Shown here piece by piece: positions 25,573 to 33,715 of a stretch of 64,000 nucleotides of DNA. The translations under genes and the position numbers were made by a program. Numbering within the stretch: the stretch's first letter is position 1; each line of letters begins with the position of its first letter. The notes beneath the pieces are model-generated. The model made no database searches. It saw only the letters and a program-made list of their open reading frames with translations, and had not been told where the DNA came from. The DNA comes from Leptospira noumeaensis. GTDB taxonomy: Bacteria > Spirochaetota > Leptospiria > Leptospirales > Leptospiraceae. The stretch lies in NCBI RefSeq assembly GCF_004770765.1, contig NZ_RQFK01000026.1:806001-870000 (forward strand), in the 5' to 3' direction.

Positions 25573-26409
25573 ATGTTTCGTTCCTACTTATCATTCATTT
25601 TAGTTTCATTATTTTTTATCTCTTGTTCTTTAGCCGACTTACGTCCTCCCACCTTACAAAAAGAAGATTTAAATCCTGATCTAAAGAAAAAAGGATTATC
25701 AATCATTACGAACCCACCAGTGAAAGAACTCACTCCGGGTGATTGGAAACAGTACAAACAAATTCAATTTGTTTTGAAAGATGTTTGGCATTCCAAGTTT
25801 GTTCGATTTTTTACACCCATCAAAGAACCAGAACAAAGGCTTCGTGTGTATTTGGATTTTGAAAAAGATGCCATGGAAGTAGAGTTTCTGGGTGGAGAAA
25901 AAAAAGGTCTCATCCTTGGCCTTGTCAAAAAAGACACCTACCAAATTGCAGCAGATACAGGAAAAGTTTTTACGGGCGACGATGAAGTTCGAGTTTATTT
26001 GGAATCTCTTCGTTTGTATCTAACACTCCCTTGGCGACTCACCGAATATCCAATCATTCAATATGCAGGCGCTGTTCAAAAATTAGGCCAAGACTATGAA
26101 GTGGTTTATTTTACATCCGTTCAAGTTGGTGCCACTCCCGACACAGACCAATACGTTGGTTACTTTGAAAAAACAAGTGGAGCCTTAGAATGGATGGAAT
26201 TTACTTACCGTGAACTGTTTAGTTTTTACAAAGGTGTGATCAAATACGGATATTATGAACCGTGGAACAACAAACAATACCCCAGACGAATTAGTATTTT
26301 AGATAAGTTTGAAGATGCTGATTTTGTTCACGAAATCCGAATCGAAAAAATGGAAATTCCAAAACAACCAATGGAAGAAGAAGATAAAGTATTGGAGTTA
26401 CCGGAGTAG
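25573..26409 (+). CDS. Lipoprotein, unknown function
   Basis: About 278 residues from the ATG at 25573; the frame extends 12 codons further upstream to 25537, but the chosen Met begins the usual signal (MFRSYLSFILVSLFFISC). After the lipobox Cys comes a Pro-rich segment and then a compact strand-rich domain (YKQIQFVLKDVWHSKFVRFF, then LRVYLDFEKDAMEVEF). Aromatic-rich motifs near the C-terminus (YELFSFYKG-like, KYGYYEPWNNKQYPR) suggest a conserved Leptospira lipoprotein. No named family recognised. Confidence 0.65.
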   Translation: MFRSYLSFILVSLFFISCSLADLRPPTLQKEDLNPDLKKKGLSIITNPPVKELTPGDWKQYKQIQFVLKDVWHSKFVRFFTPIKEPEQRLRVYLDFEKDAMEVEFLGGEKKGLILGLVKKDTYQIAADTGKVFTGDDEVRVYLESLRLYLTLPWRLTEYPIIQYAGAVQKLGQDYEVVYFTSVQVGATPDTDQYVGYFEKTSGALEWMEFTYRELFSFYKGVIKYGYYEPWNNKQYPRRISILDKFEDADFVHEIRIEKMEIPKQPMEEEDKVLELPE

Positions 26410-26508
26410 GGGTGAACCAGTGCTCCTGAAAAAGGAAAATTTTTGCAGAGAGAATTTGTTATAAAATTTTATCCAAATTTTTAAAACTTAGAAAATTCGA
26501 TTGAATTT

Positions 26509-26538
26509 CCATGGTTATTACTTATGTTATAACCATGG
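26509..26538 (+). promoter_or_regulatory. Autoregulatory operator of the AbrB/Doc pair
   Basis: CCATGGTTAT (26509-26518) and its reverse complement ATAACCATGG (26529-26538) are separated by 10 bases, so the centres lie two helical turns apart. The right arm contains the ATG of the antitoxin (26535). This geometry fits binding of an AbrB/MazE-type dimer to its own promoter. Confidence 0.6.
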
Positions 26539-26774
26539 AAAGTTCTGCAGTCAAAAAAACTACGATTCGCGCGATTGGTAATTCATCGGGGGCTACGATC
26601 CCAAAAGCACTTTTAGAAAAATATAATTTTCATGAAGGAGACACTGTCTTTCTTGTGGAAACTGAAAACGGAATTCTTTTGTCTCCCTATGATCCTGATT
26701 TCGAATCAGCCATGGAATTTTATCAGGATGCTTCTAAGAAATACCGAAATGCGCTTAAAGAATTAGCGAAATGA
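26535..26774 (+). CDS. AbrB/MazE-type antitoxin
   Basis: 79 residues from the ATG at 26535, or 87 from the ATG at 26511, which lies in the operator. The swapped-hairpin DNA-binding motif is clear: TTIRAIGNSSGATIPKALLEKY, then GDTVFLVETENGILLSPYDP. The C-terminal helix (ESAMEFYQDASKKYRNALKELAK, here read in two parts, would be the toxin-neutralising tail. Its stop overlaps the toxin start by 4 bases. It should repress its own operon and hold the Doc toxin. Confidence 0.9.
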   Translation: MESSAVKKTTIRAIGNSSGATIPKALLEKYNFHEGDTVFLVETENGILLSPYDPDFESAMEFYQDASKKYRNALKELAK

Positions 26775-27181
26775 AACGGGAACCTAAGTGGCTAAATAGA
26801 AAAATTGCTGAGGCTATTCATTTAGATCAAATCAAACAACACGGAGGTTCTTTGGGAATTCGAGATATCGGTTTACTTGAATCAGCTCTGGATCGACCAA
26901 AGAATCAGTGGAATTACAAACCTGAGTCTACTATTTTTGAACTCACGGCTTCTCTTGGAATCGGTGTCGCAAAAAATCATCCATTTATGGATGGAAACAA
27001 GAGGACTTCGTTTTTGTTGATGTATGTATTTTTAGCTTCTAACGGTTTTATCATAGATACATCAGAGGAAGATGTTGTGAATGTTATGTTAAAAGTAGCA
27101 GATGGTTCCATAAAAGAAGATGAGTTAGCCAAGTGGCTCAAAACATCATCAAAAGCCAACTCCCCGCGAAAGGGATCATAG
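26771..27181 (+). CDS. doc: Doc-type (death-on-curing, Fic fold) toxin
   Basis: 136 residues. The Fic/Doc catalytic motif reads NHPFMDGNKRTSF near residues 73-85, with the Doc-type Asn-His and a final Thr-Ser. IRDIGLLESALDRP upstream is typical of Doc. Doc kinases phosphorylate EF-Tu and stop translation. It pairs with the AbrB-type antitoxin immediately upstream, a combination seen in many bacterial chromosomes in place of Phd. Confidence 0.92.
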   Translation: MKREPKWLNRKIAEAIHLDQIKQHGGSLGIRDIGLLESALDRPKNQWNYKPESTIFELTASLGIGVAKNHPFMDGNKRTSFLLMYVFLASNGFIIDTSEEDVVNVMLKVADGSIKEDELAKWLKTSSKANSPRKGS

Positions 27182-27239
27182 CGGAAATCCTGCTTTGCAA
27201 CATAAAGTTTCAGAAAAAATTCTAAATAGGTAGTTTAAA

Positions 27240-27301
27240 GTTTTATGGTGCAATGCAGATTGCAGCGGAGAGCCCGATCCACCACCGATCCGGTGGTGGA
27301 T
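27240..27301. repeat. GC-rich hairpin pair
   Basis: A perfect 11-base stem (ATCCACCACCG 27277-27287 with CGGTGGTGGAT 27291-27301, loop ATC) follows a smaller TGCAAT/ATTGCA palindrome near 27248-27263. There is no T-run on either side. It lies between the Doc toxin and the convergent TonB gene; it may end transcription or be a small repeat element. Confidence 0.45.
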
Positions 27302-27313
27302 TCGCCCCAATGA

Positions 27314-27910
27314 TTAGTTCAAAGTAAATCGAATGGGAACGAGAACCTTTACCGTGATCGGTTTTCCTTCTAAAATGGAAGGAGAAAAACGTTTTTTGCG
27401 ATAAACTTTAATGGCTTCTTCTTCGAGTCCGCCACCTAACTGTTTACCAACGGATCTGACTCGTAACACTTCACCTGTATTTGCTATCACAACTTCTAAT
27501 GTCATGGTTCCAGTAAGTCCAAGAGCCTTTGCATCAGAAGTATATTCTGGTCGCATGTTAGGTGAAAGGTCTATAGGAGAAGTTGCTCCAGAGACGATAG
27601 GATCAGATGCTCCGGCAACCCGAGGGTCTTCTTTTTTCTCTTCCTTTTCTTTGTCAGTAAGATCGAAATCTCCATCTGTTGGTTTTGTATCCACGGATGG
27701 TTCTTGGATTTGAACATTATCGATAAAAGCTACTTCTTCCACAAGATCATCTAAACCATCAGTATCAAAATGAGGTGTGAACCAAAATAGAATGATGACT
27801 GCTTGGAAAAATGCAGAAATGGCAAGACCAGTTTCGATTCGGTATCTATCGATGAACCGATGGATTCTTTCTCGTTTGGATCTTTTCTGTGTAACAACTG
27901 TTCCGTTCAC
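27314..27910 (-). CDS. tonB: TonB-family energy transducer
   Basis: 198 residues, GTG start. A basic N-terminus leads into one membrane segment (GLAISAFFQAVIILFWF, about 29-45). A Pro/Asp/Glu-containing spacer follows, and the TonB C-terminal fold (about 125-198) contains GLTGTMTLEVVIANTGEVLRV, then EEEAIKVYRKKRFSPSILEGKPI. It is 1 base from the second exbD and completes a classic exbB-exbD-exbD-tonB operon that couples proton flow to outer-membrane receptors. Confidence 0.92.
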   Translation of the reverse strand: MNGTVVTQKRSKRERIHRFIDRYRIETGLAISAFFQAVIILFWFTPHFDTDGLDDLVEEVAFIDNVQIQEPSVDTKPTDGDFDLTDKEKEEKKEDPRVAGASDPIVSGATSPIDLSPNMRPEYTSDAKALGLTGTMTLEVVIANTGEVLRVRSVGKQLGGGLEEEAIKVYRKKRFSPSILEGKPITVKVLVPIRFTLN

Positions 27911-27911
27911 G

Positions 27912-28334
27912 TTACTTTCCTTTTAACCCGCCACCTTGAGTGGTCTTGGTAACGAGAGAAACCTTTAAGGCTCCTATCTCTCGGAGAGTTTCGAAAACAC
28001 TATCTAACTCTTCATAAGTTAAATCTTGATCTGCATGGATCAAAACTTTCAAATCTGGCGTAGTCGAAAGTTTTGCACGGATTTCACTCATGGCTTCGTT
28101 CAGTTCCATTTTGATTGAGTTAAAATAGACAGTCCTTTTGACATCAGCAGTTAGATAAAGATTCGCAATCTTTTTGTTTAACTGTTCTCCACCAGGAACA
28201 TCTGGTAGATTGATGGGAAGGTCTGGATCCGAATCCAATACGGAGGTTACCATAAAGAACACGAGGAGTAAGAAGGCAATGTCTGCCATCGAACTTACGG
28301 GAACTGAAGGTGCGACTCTCTTTCTTCGTAACAT
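27912..28334 (-). CDS. exbD: ExbD/TolR family protein (second copy)
   Basis: 140 residues. The membrane segment with the proton-relay Asp is [19 protein letters not shown] (about 16-33). The periplasmic TolR fold follows, with [11 protein letters not shown] and [35 protein letters not shown] in pieces. It lies 1 base after the first exbD and 1 base before tonB. Confidence 0.93.
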   Translation of the reverse strand: MLRRKRVAPSVPVSSMADIAFLLLVFFMVTSVLDSDPDLPINLPDVPGGEQLNKKIANLYLTADVKRTVYFNSIKMELNEAMSEIRAKLSTTPDLKVLIHADQDLTYEELDSVFETLREIGALKVSLVTKTTQGGGLKGK

Positions 28335-28335
28335 A

Positions 28336-28755
28336 TTATTTCTTCTTTCTCACTGAGATTTTTTCAAATCCACGAAGTTGAACTGCGGATAAAGCATCCA
28401 ACATCTTTGCATATTTGGTATCACCGGTTGTAACAATGAGTGCTAGTTTGTTTTTAAGATCCGGAATTTCCATTTGATTCAGGTCATCACGAAATTCTTT
28501 TAAACTAGAATATTCTTTGGTTCCGAATGCTGTGTTACGCATTTTGTATCTGTCTTGTGTTACCAAAATTTCATATACATTTTTACGTAAAAAAGGCTGA
28601 GGTTCGGATTGTTTGCGAGGAAGGGAAATGTTAAGTCCTTCCTTTACAAAGAATACAGCAGTTACCATAAAAAATACCAAGAGTAGAAAGGCAATATCCG
28701 ACATGGATGCTGCCGATATCTCCTCTAGTTCTTGTTTTTTCTTTAACTTAATCAT
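28336..28755 (-). CDS. exbD: ExbD/TolR family protein (first copy)
   Basis: 139 residues. The membrane segment [19 protein letters not shown] contains the conserved Asp at about residue 19. The periplasmic part starts with [13 protein letters not shown] and ends in [15 protein letters not shown]. The two ExbD proteins are clearly diverged from one another outside the membrane segment, so they may form a heteromeric stator. Gap to exbB is 20 bases. Confidence 0.93.
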   Translation of the reverse strand: MIKLKKKQELEEISAASMSDIAFLLLVFFMVTAVFFVKEGLNISLPRKQSEPQPFLRKNVYEILVTQDRYKMRNTAFGTKEYSSLKEFRDDLNQMEIPDLKNKLALIVTTGDTKYAKMLDALSAVQLRGFEKISVRKKK

Positions 28756-28775
28756 GGTTAGTTACTTTCCGTTGT

Positions 28776-29627
28776 TTATGCTCTTTTACCGGCTTTGAGT
28801 TTTAAATATTCTTTGTAGATTTTGTTAGCCGCTTCTTCTACTTCAGAAGTAAAGAAAGCAACTCGGCCTTGTAAGTATTGGTAGAATGTCATTGCAGGAA
28901 TCGCAACGATAAGACCAGCAGCAGTAGTGATAAGCGCTTCTTTGATACCACCAGCAACTACTTTCGCGTTGACTTGGTCTGCGTTTGCAATTGCATCAAA
29001 TGCGTTGATCATACCTGAAACTGTTCCAAGGAATCCAACGAGTGGTGCAATGGTGGAAACTGCGGAAAGAACTGTGAGTCCTTTTTCGAGAAGTGTCATA
29101 ACTTCGCCAGCTTCTCTTTCGATACCAGATGCAAAAATTTCTGGATCGTTTTGAGAAACTTCCATACCATTTTTTAATACATCAGTGATTCGTTGTCCGT
29201 CATTTGCTTTTAAGAATTCTTCAATCCCATTCATTCCAGATGCATCAATCGCATCTTGTAAGTCTTGGTTGTAACCTTTTCTTACTAGTTTTGCAGTGAA
29301 GAAAAAGTAGATTCTTTCTAGAATTACACCAAAGGCAACAATAGAAGAAAGTAGGAGGGGCCACATAGACCATCCACCAGTAACAAACAAACTTATGAGT
29401 CCAATTTCAGATTCTTTTTGTGGTGCTTCGGCAGGAGCTTCTGCAACAGGAGCCGGAGTTTCTGCTTGAGTTTCAGTTGTTTGCGCCGATTCCGTGCTAG
29501 GTGCCGCAGGTGTTGATTGCGCTTCGATTTTGCCTGCAAGAGTAAAGATTGTGATGAGTGCGATCACAAAAGACAAAGTGACTTTCGTTTTTGTCTGGTT
29601 ACATGAGAATTTCATGAATGTCTCCAT
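28776..29627 (-). CDS. exbB: ExbB/TolQ-family proton channel
   Basis: 283 residues. A signal-like N-terminus is followed by an Ala/Pro/Glu-rich periplasmic stretch (residues 35-70), an extension seen in ExbB proteins of several phyla. Three membrane segments follow ([45 protein letters not shown] and [19 protein letters not shown], each in context). The TolQ/ExbB signature [12 protein letters not shown] is complete. It is the first gene of the operon; no Fur box was identified upstream. Confidence 0.92.
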   Translation of the reverse strand: METFMKFSCNQTKTKVTLSFVIALITIFTLAGKIEAQSTPAAPSTESAQTTETQAETPAPVAEAPAEAPQKESEIGLISLFVTGGWSMWPLLLSSIVAFGVILERIYFFFTAKLVRKGYNQDLQDAIDASGMNGIEEFLKANDGQRITDVLKNGMEVSQNDPEIFASGIEREAGEVMTLLEKGLTVLSAVSTIAPLVGFLGTVSGMINAFDAIANADQVNAKVVAGGIKEALITTAAGLIVAIPAMTFYQYLQGRVAFFTSEVEEAANKIYKEYLKLKAGKRA

Positions 29628-29700
29628 ATCTAATTGATATGTTTCAAATCTAGAATATCCCTGTTACAAATAGATTACAAGTGGATGACAAAGTCGGGAT

Positions 29701-30477
29701 TTAGATGGAGGAGAAGATCTCTTTCAGTTTGGGAATTCCTTCTAGAAACAAAGCAGGACCAGGCTGTAATATAATACTTGGATCCATTTCAAAAATTCGG
29801 TTGGATTTGATAAAACCTGTGGATGACCATTCGGGTTTGTTTCGCACCCAATCCCAATCCATTGCCTTCCCACACCATGAACCCACGTAGACATCTGGAT
29901 TGGCCTCTTTGACATCCTCCGCAGTGATGATTCGGTCTCTTGCTAACTTTTTATCTTTTAAGTGGGAAAAACAGTCCTCACCACCTGCCAGTGTAATGGC
30001 TTCGCTCACCCATTGGATCCCCGTGATGATGGGTTCATCCCATTCTTGGAAAAAGACTTTTGGTTTGAAGGCTTTGGATTCGTTTTCTTTTTTCCAAGAC
30101 AGAATTTTACTTTGCCATTCTTCTATGAGATTTTTGGCTTTTTCTGTTTGGCCCACAAGGTTTCCTAACATTTGCATATTGGATAGAATTTCTGGAATAG
30201 ACCTTTGATTAAAAATTAATACGTTTAACCCTCGTTCAATGAGGTCTTTGGCAAGTTGGGATTGGATATCAGAAAATCCAATGACGAGATCTGGTTCGAG
30301 AGCTGTGATTTTTTTTAGGTTTCCACTGATAAAGGCTGAAACTTTGGTTTTTTCTTCTTTTGCACGAGCCGGTCGTTCTGTATAAACAGAGATTCCTAAA
30401 ATTCTTTTTTCTTCACCTAACAAATATAACATCTCCGTTGGTTCTTCAGTGAGACAAATGATTCTTTCTGGGCCCAT
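29701..30477 (-). CDS. BtuF-like substrate-binding protein without signal peptide
   Basis: 258 residues of the periplasmic-binding protein fold of class III (PF01497): RIICLTEEPTEMLYLLGEEKRILGIS, in part, then ALEPDLVIGFSDIQ, then IPEILSNMQMLGNLVGQ and a C-terminal domain (VKEANPDVYVGSWCG). Cobalamin and siderophore binding proteins share this fold, and the GSWCGKAMDWDWV region resembles BtuF-type homologues. No signal peptide or lipobox is visible, and no better upstream start was found, so it may be cytoplasmic. It follows trkA by 3 bases. Confidence 0.75.
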   Translation of the reverse strand: MGPERIICLTEEPTEMLYLLGEEKRILGISVYTERPARAKEEKTKVSAFISGNLKKITALEPDLVIGFSDIQSQLAKDLIERGLNVLIFNQRSIPEILSNMQMLGNLVGQTEKAKNLIEEWQSKILSWKKENESKAFKPKVFFQEWDEPIITGIQWVSEAITLAGGEDCFSHLKDKKLARDRIITAEDVKEANPDVYVGSWCGKAMDWDWVRNKPEWSSTGFIKSNRIFEMDPSIILQPGPALFLEGIPKLKEIFSSI

Positions 30478-30480
30478 AGT

Positions 30481-31176
30481 TTATGTTTCCAAAAAACGAG
30501 CAAGATCAGTTTGGGATCCAAATAATACAATTACATCATCTTCTTTGAGAACTGTATTTCCATGTGGGATTCCTAAGATTTTTTCCGATTTAGAATCGGA
30601 CATTCGTTTTGTTTCTTTATTGATTGTAGGGCGTTTGATGGTGATGACGTTGATATTGTATTTATGACGTAAGTCGGCATCAGCGATGGTTTGGTTGATA
30701 TAACGTTTCGGAACAGTAACTTCCACAACACTGTATTCATCAGAAAGTAAAAAACTAGAACGCATTCCCGAAAAAGATAATGTTTCGGCCATACTTCTTG
30801 CCGCCTTTTCTTCTGGGTTAAACAAATCTTTGATTCCAAGAAGTCCCAAAACTTTCATTTGTAGTTCTGTTTGGTAACGAGCGTAAATATTTTTTACGCC
30901 GCATTTTTTTAAACTATCTGCACAGATAATAGAAGTTTCAAAATCATCGGCAAGGGCAATGACAGCATAATCGACATCGGTGATTCCTTGGGAACGTAAT
31001 GCATGTTCATCTGTGGCATCTAAGGTAACTGCAACGGTAACATAGTCTTTTATGGAATCGATAATGATTGGATCTTTGTCAATAGCGATGACTTCGTGTC
31101 CATCTTCAAAAAGATAACGAACAAATAACTTTCCAAAACTTCCAATTCCAATGACTGCTATTTTTTTTCTTTGCAT
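30481..31176 (-). CDS. trkA: TrkA/KtrA potassium uptake regulatory subunit
   Basis: 231 residues. An RCK domain begins at once (KKIAVIGIGSFGKLFVRYL, then EVIAIDKDPIIIDSI, then ATDEHALRSQGITDVDYAVIAL) with the GxGxxG nucleotide loop. The C-terminal RCK_C part follows (SVVEVTVPKRYINQTIADADL, then GNTVLKEDDVIVLFG). It controls the potassium channel encoded just upstream (9-base gap), gated by nucleotide binding. Confidence 0.92.
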   Translation of the reverse strand: MQRKKIAVIGIGSFGKLFVRYLFEDGHEVIAIDKDPIIIDSIKDYVTVAVTLDATDEHALRSQGITDVDYAVIALADDFETSIICADSLKKCGVKNIYARYQTELQMKVLGLLGIKDLFNPEEKAARSMAETLSFSGMRSSFLLSDEYSVVEVTVPKRYINQTIADADLRHKYNINVITIKRPTINKETKRMSDSKSEKILGIPHGNTVLKEDDVIVLFGSQTDLARFLET

Positions 31177-31184
31177 ACCAAACT

Positions 31185-33002
31185 TTAACCTACAACCACA
31201 TATTCTTTTGGATATTCATATGAGATACGATCTACTTTTTTAGAGAGGGCAACAAGTAGAGTCAAAATTCCCACCCTTCCCACAAACATTACAGTACAAA
31301 TGATGATTTTACCAGAATCTGTCAAATGGGGAGTTAGGCTGCGAGTGAGTCCTACTGTCCCGAAAGCAGAAACTACTTCGTAACATAAATCGATAAAATT
31401 TGCATTTTCAGTGATTAACAAACCAAGGATGGCAACAAAAATCACAAATAAGGAAAGTACGATGGTTGCGCTTGCTTTTGCAATTGATGAATTTGCAATC
31501 GTTCGGTGGCCTATTTCCATTCTATCTTTTCCACGTATTTCATTGGTAATGTTTAATAGAGAAATGGCAAAGGTTGTGGTTTTGATTCCTCCCCCCGTGG
31601 AAACAGGAGAGGCTCCCACCCACATCAAAAAAAATGAAATAAAGGTTATAGGGAATCCCATTTGGCTTAACTCTAATGTATTAAATCCAGCTGTCCTTGT
31701 AGTTACCGAATAAAACAAGGAATGAAAGATTTGTTCTGAAGTGGTGAGCCCTCGTAAAGTATAGTTTAACTCCAAGAAATAATAGGAAACCCAACCGAAT
31801 AACAAAAGACTGCCGGTCGTCCAAAATACTAGTTTAGATGTGACTGACCATCTAAATTTAAAATCAAAAGGATTGGAAAGTTTTGTTCGGATTTGGAATA
31901 AAACAGGAAAACCAAGTCCTCCGAGAACAATCAAAAACATAATCACAGATAAAAATCCTTCTGAATGTTTGAAGGCTTCTGTGGCTAACCCACTTGGTAA
32001 CAAACTAAAACCAGCATTACAAAATGCAGATATGGAATGAAAAATAGAATAATAAATTTTTTCAGAGAGTGCAATCGGAAAGTTTTCTGGGAAACTATAA
32101 AATAATAATACAGCACCAATGGATTCGATGACAAGGGTTTGGATTGTGATTTGTTTTAAAATTTCTTTAGCACGACCCATTGTTTCTTCGGAAAGAAGGT
32201 CTTTGATCATCATTGTATCACTGACAGAAACTTTTCCCGCAAGGAAGATGGAAAAAAAACTAGTTAAGGTCATAAGGCCAAGCCCACCCACTTGGATGAG
32301 GAGTAAAACAATCAGTTGTCCTGTTAAAGTGAATTGACTTCCAATGTCTACAGTAGAAAGCCCTGTAACACAGGTTGCACTAATCGTAGTGAAAATTAAA
32401 TCAATGGATTTAACCGGGCCATTAGTTGACTTTGGAAAGTGTAAAAAACAAATTCCGATTAGGATGATAAAAGCAAAAGAAGATACAAAGACAATGGAAG
32501 GGTTTAATTTTTTAGAATCATTTTTTCTAGATAACCGAAAGAAATGAGCCAAGTTAGAAAATAAAAACAGAATCTGATTGGCTGATAAAAAGATAATTGT
32601 GGTGTCATCTCCCGAAATATGATATGACTTCAAAATGGAAACTATGTCTTTTTCATAAATAAATTCCAATCCTAACATAAGTAAAATGATAAGTTCTATT
32701 TTATGAAGAGAAACATATTCTCTCCATCGTTTGTTTGTGAAAATTAAATGGATGGATTCATAAAAGATAAAAAAAGATACCAGTGTTCGAATGGAAAAAG
32801 TAACGTAAGGTTTCCATGATTCTGGATAATAAAATCCAAAATCCAAAATCAAAATGGTAACCGATAAAAATCCGAATAGGATATAGATGGTTCTTCCAAT
32901 CCAACGGAAGTGATCTATGTAAAGCTTTCGAATTTCGAATCTTTGAACTTGTAAATAAAGGTAAAATCTTTGTAAAAAAACAAGGAACCTTTTGAACTTC
33001 AA
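31185..33002 (-). CDS. trkH: TrkH/KtrB potassium channel subunit
   Basis: 605 residues. The four filter loops are readable (SATCVTGLST, AFCNAGFS, TRTAGFNT and AFGTVGLTRS), each with the conserved Gly. A long N-terminal extension of about 170 residues carries extra membrane segments (FGFLSVTILILDFGFY, LVSFFIFYESIHLIF, KIELIILLMLGLEF). Such extended KtrB proteins are common in spirochaetes. It pairs with the TrkA gene downstream. The start overlaps the end of the upstream exported-protein gene by 4 bases. Confidence 0.92.
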   Translation of the reverse strand: MKFKRFLVFLQRFYLYLQVQRFEIRKLYIDHFRWIGRTIYILFGFLSVTILILDFGFYYPESWKPYVTFSIRTLVSFFIFYESIHLIFTNKRWREYVSLHKIELIILLMLGLEFIYEKDIVSILKSYHISGDDTTIIFLSANQILFLFSNLAHFFRLSRKNDSKKLNPSIVFVSSFAFIILIGICFLHFPKSTNGPVKSIDLIFTTISATCVTGLSTVDIGSQFTLTGQLIVLLLIQVGGLGLMTLTSFFSIFLAGKVSVSDTMMIKDLLSEETMGRAKEILKQITIQTLVIESIGAVLLFYSFPENFPIALSEKIYYSIFHSISAFCNAGFSLLPSGLATEAFKHSEGFLSVIMFLIVLGGLGFPVLFQIRTKLSNPFDFKFRWSVTSKLVFWTTGSLLLFGWVSYYFLELNYTLRGLTTSEQIFHSLFYSVTTRTAGFNTLELSQMGFPITFISFFLMWVGASPVSTGGGIKTTTFAISLLNITNEIRGKDRMEIGHRTIANSSIAKASATIVLSLFVIFVAILGLLITENANFIDLCYEVVSAFGTVGLTRSLTPHLTDSGKIIICTVMFVGRVGILTLLVALSKKVDRISYEYPKEYVVVG

Positions 33003-33685
33003 GGGTAAACTTCAGCCAGTTGTTTTTTCTTTTCTCTGTGTTCTTCTAATCTTTGCCTATCTGCATAAACATTTGCACCAGAAAGACCGGTGGTTCCGCC
33101 AATCATGATGATACTTCCTGCAATTGTTTTTTCAATTGCCAATGCAGAAGCAATTCCTGTTGAAACACCTAATGCAAATGGTAAAGTTAAAAAGAAAATG
33201 ATATAAGCCCGGCGAAATTTTGTTTCTTCGTAAACAGCATCTTCATCAAATTCTTCTTTTTGTTTCTTCTTTAATTCTTGTTTGGTTCTACTTTTTTGAA
33301 GTTGGTTCTGAAGTGCTTGTTCGTTGATTTCGCCTGTTAGCGGGTTAATTGGTGAATTTTGAGCGCCTGTCAGACTATAAGGATTGTTTGCATTTTGACT
33401 GGAGTTAGATGTCGTTCTGGAATTCATTAAGGCACCAGCACCCGGGATGGAATCAATCCCACTGTATTGGGTTTTTGCACTTTTGGGTGTGGATAAAACC
33501 GGAGTGTCAAACTTCGGGGGAAGCGTCACATCCTGCAAAACATTGGATTCCGGATCGGACTTAGGAAGATTTCTTAAGTCATAGTTATTTGTGTCATAAA
33601 ATCCTTCTTTGGTTTGCCCAAGAAGTGGGCCCACCGCCAAAGAGAAAACAATCATCGGCACAAAAATTTGGGAAAAAATCCGCAT
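32999..33685 (-). CDS. Exported or membrane protein, unknown
   Basis: About 228 residues from the ATG at 33685; six further in-frame residues to 33703 are possible but precede a typical signal (MRIFSQIFVPMIVFSLAVG). A low-complexity central region (Asn/Ser/Gln/Pro) leads to two hydrophobic segments near the C-terminus (AYIIFFLTLPFALGVSTGIASAL and IAGSIIMIGGTTGLSGANVY) and a charged tail. No family recognised. It overlaps the TrkH start, so it is translationally coupled with the potassium transporter. Confidence 0.65.
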   Translation of the reverse strand: MRIFSQIFVPMIVFSLAVGPLLGQTKEGFYDTNNYDLRNLPKSDPESNVLQDVTLPPKFDTPVLSTPKSAKTQYSGIDSIPGAGALMNSRTTSNSSQNANNPYSLTGAQNSPINPLTGEINEQALQNQLQKSRTKQELKKKQKEEFDEDAVYEETKFRRAYIIFFLTLPFALGVSTGIASALAIEKTIAGSIIMIGGTTGLSGANVYADRQRLEEHREKKKQLAEVYP

Positions 33686-33715
33686 ACATTCCAGTTTACC
33701 CAATCTGTATCAGGG

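Noticed and set aside
29628..29700. Fur box before exbB
   Set aside because: No convincing GATAATGATAATCATTATC-like match (fewer than 13 of 19 by eye).
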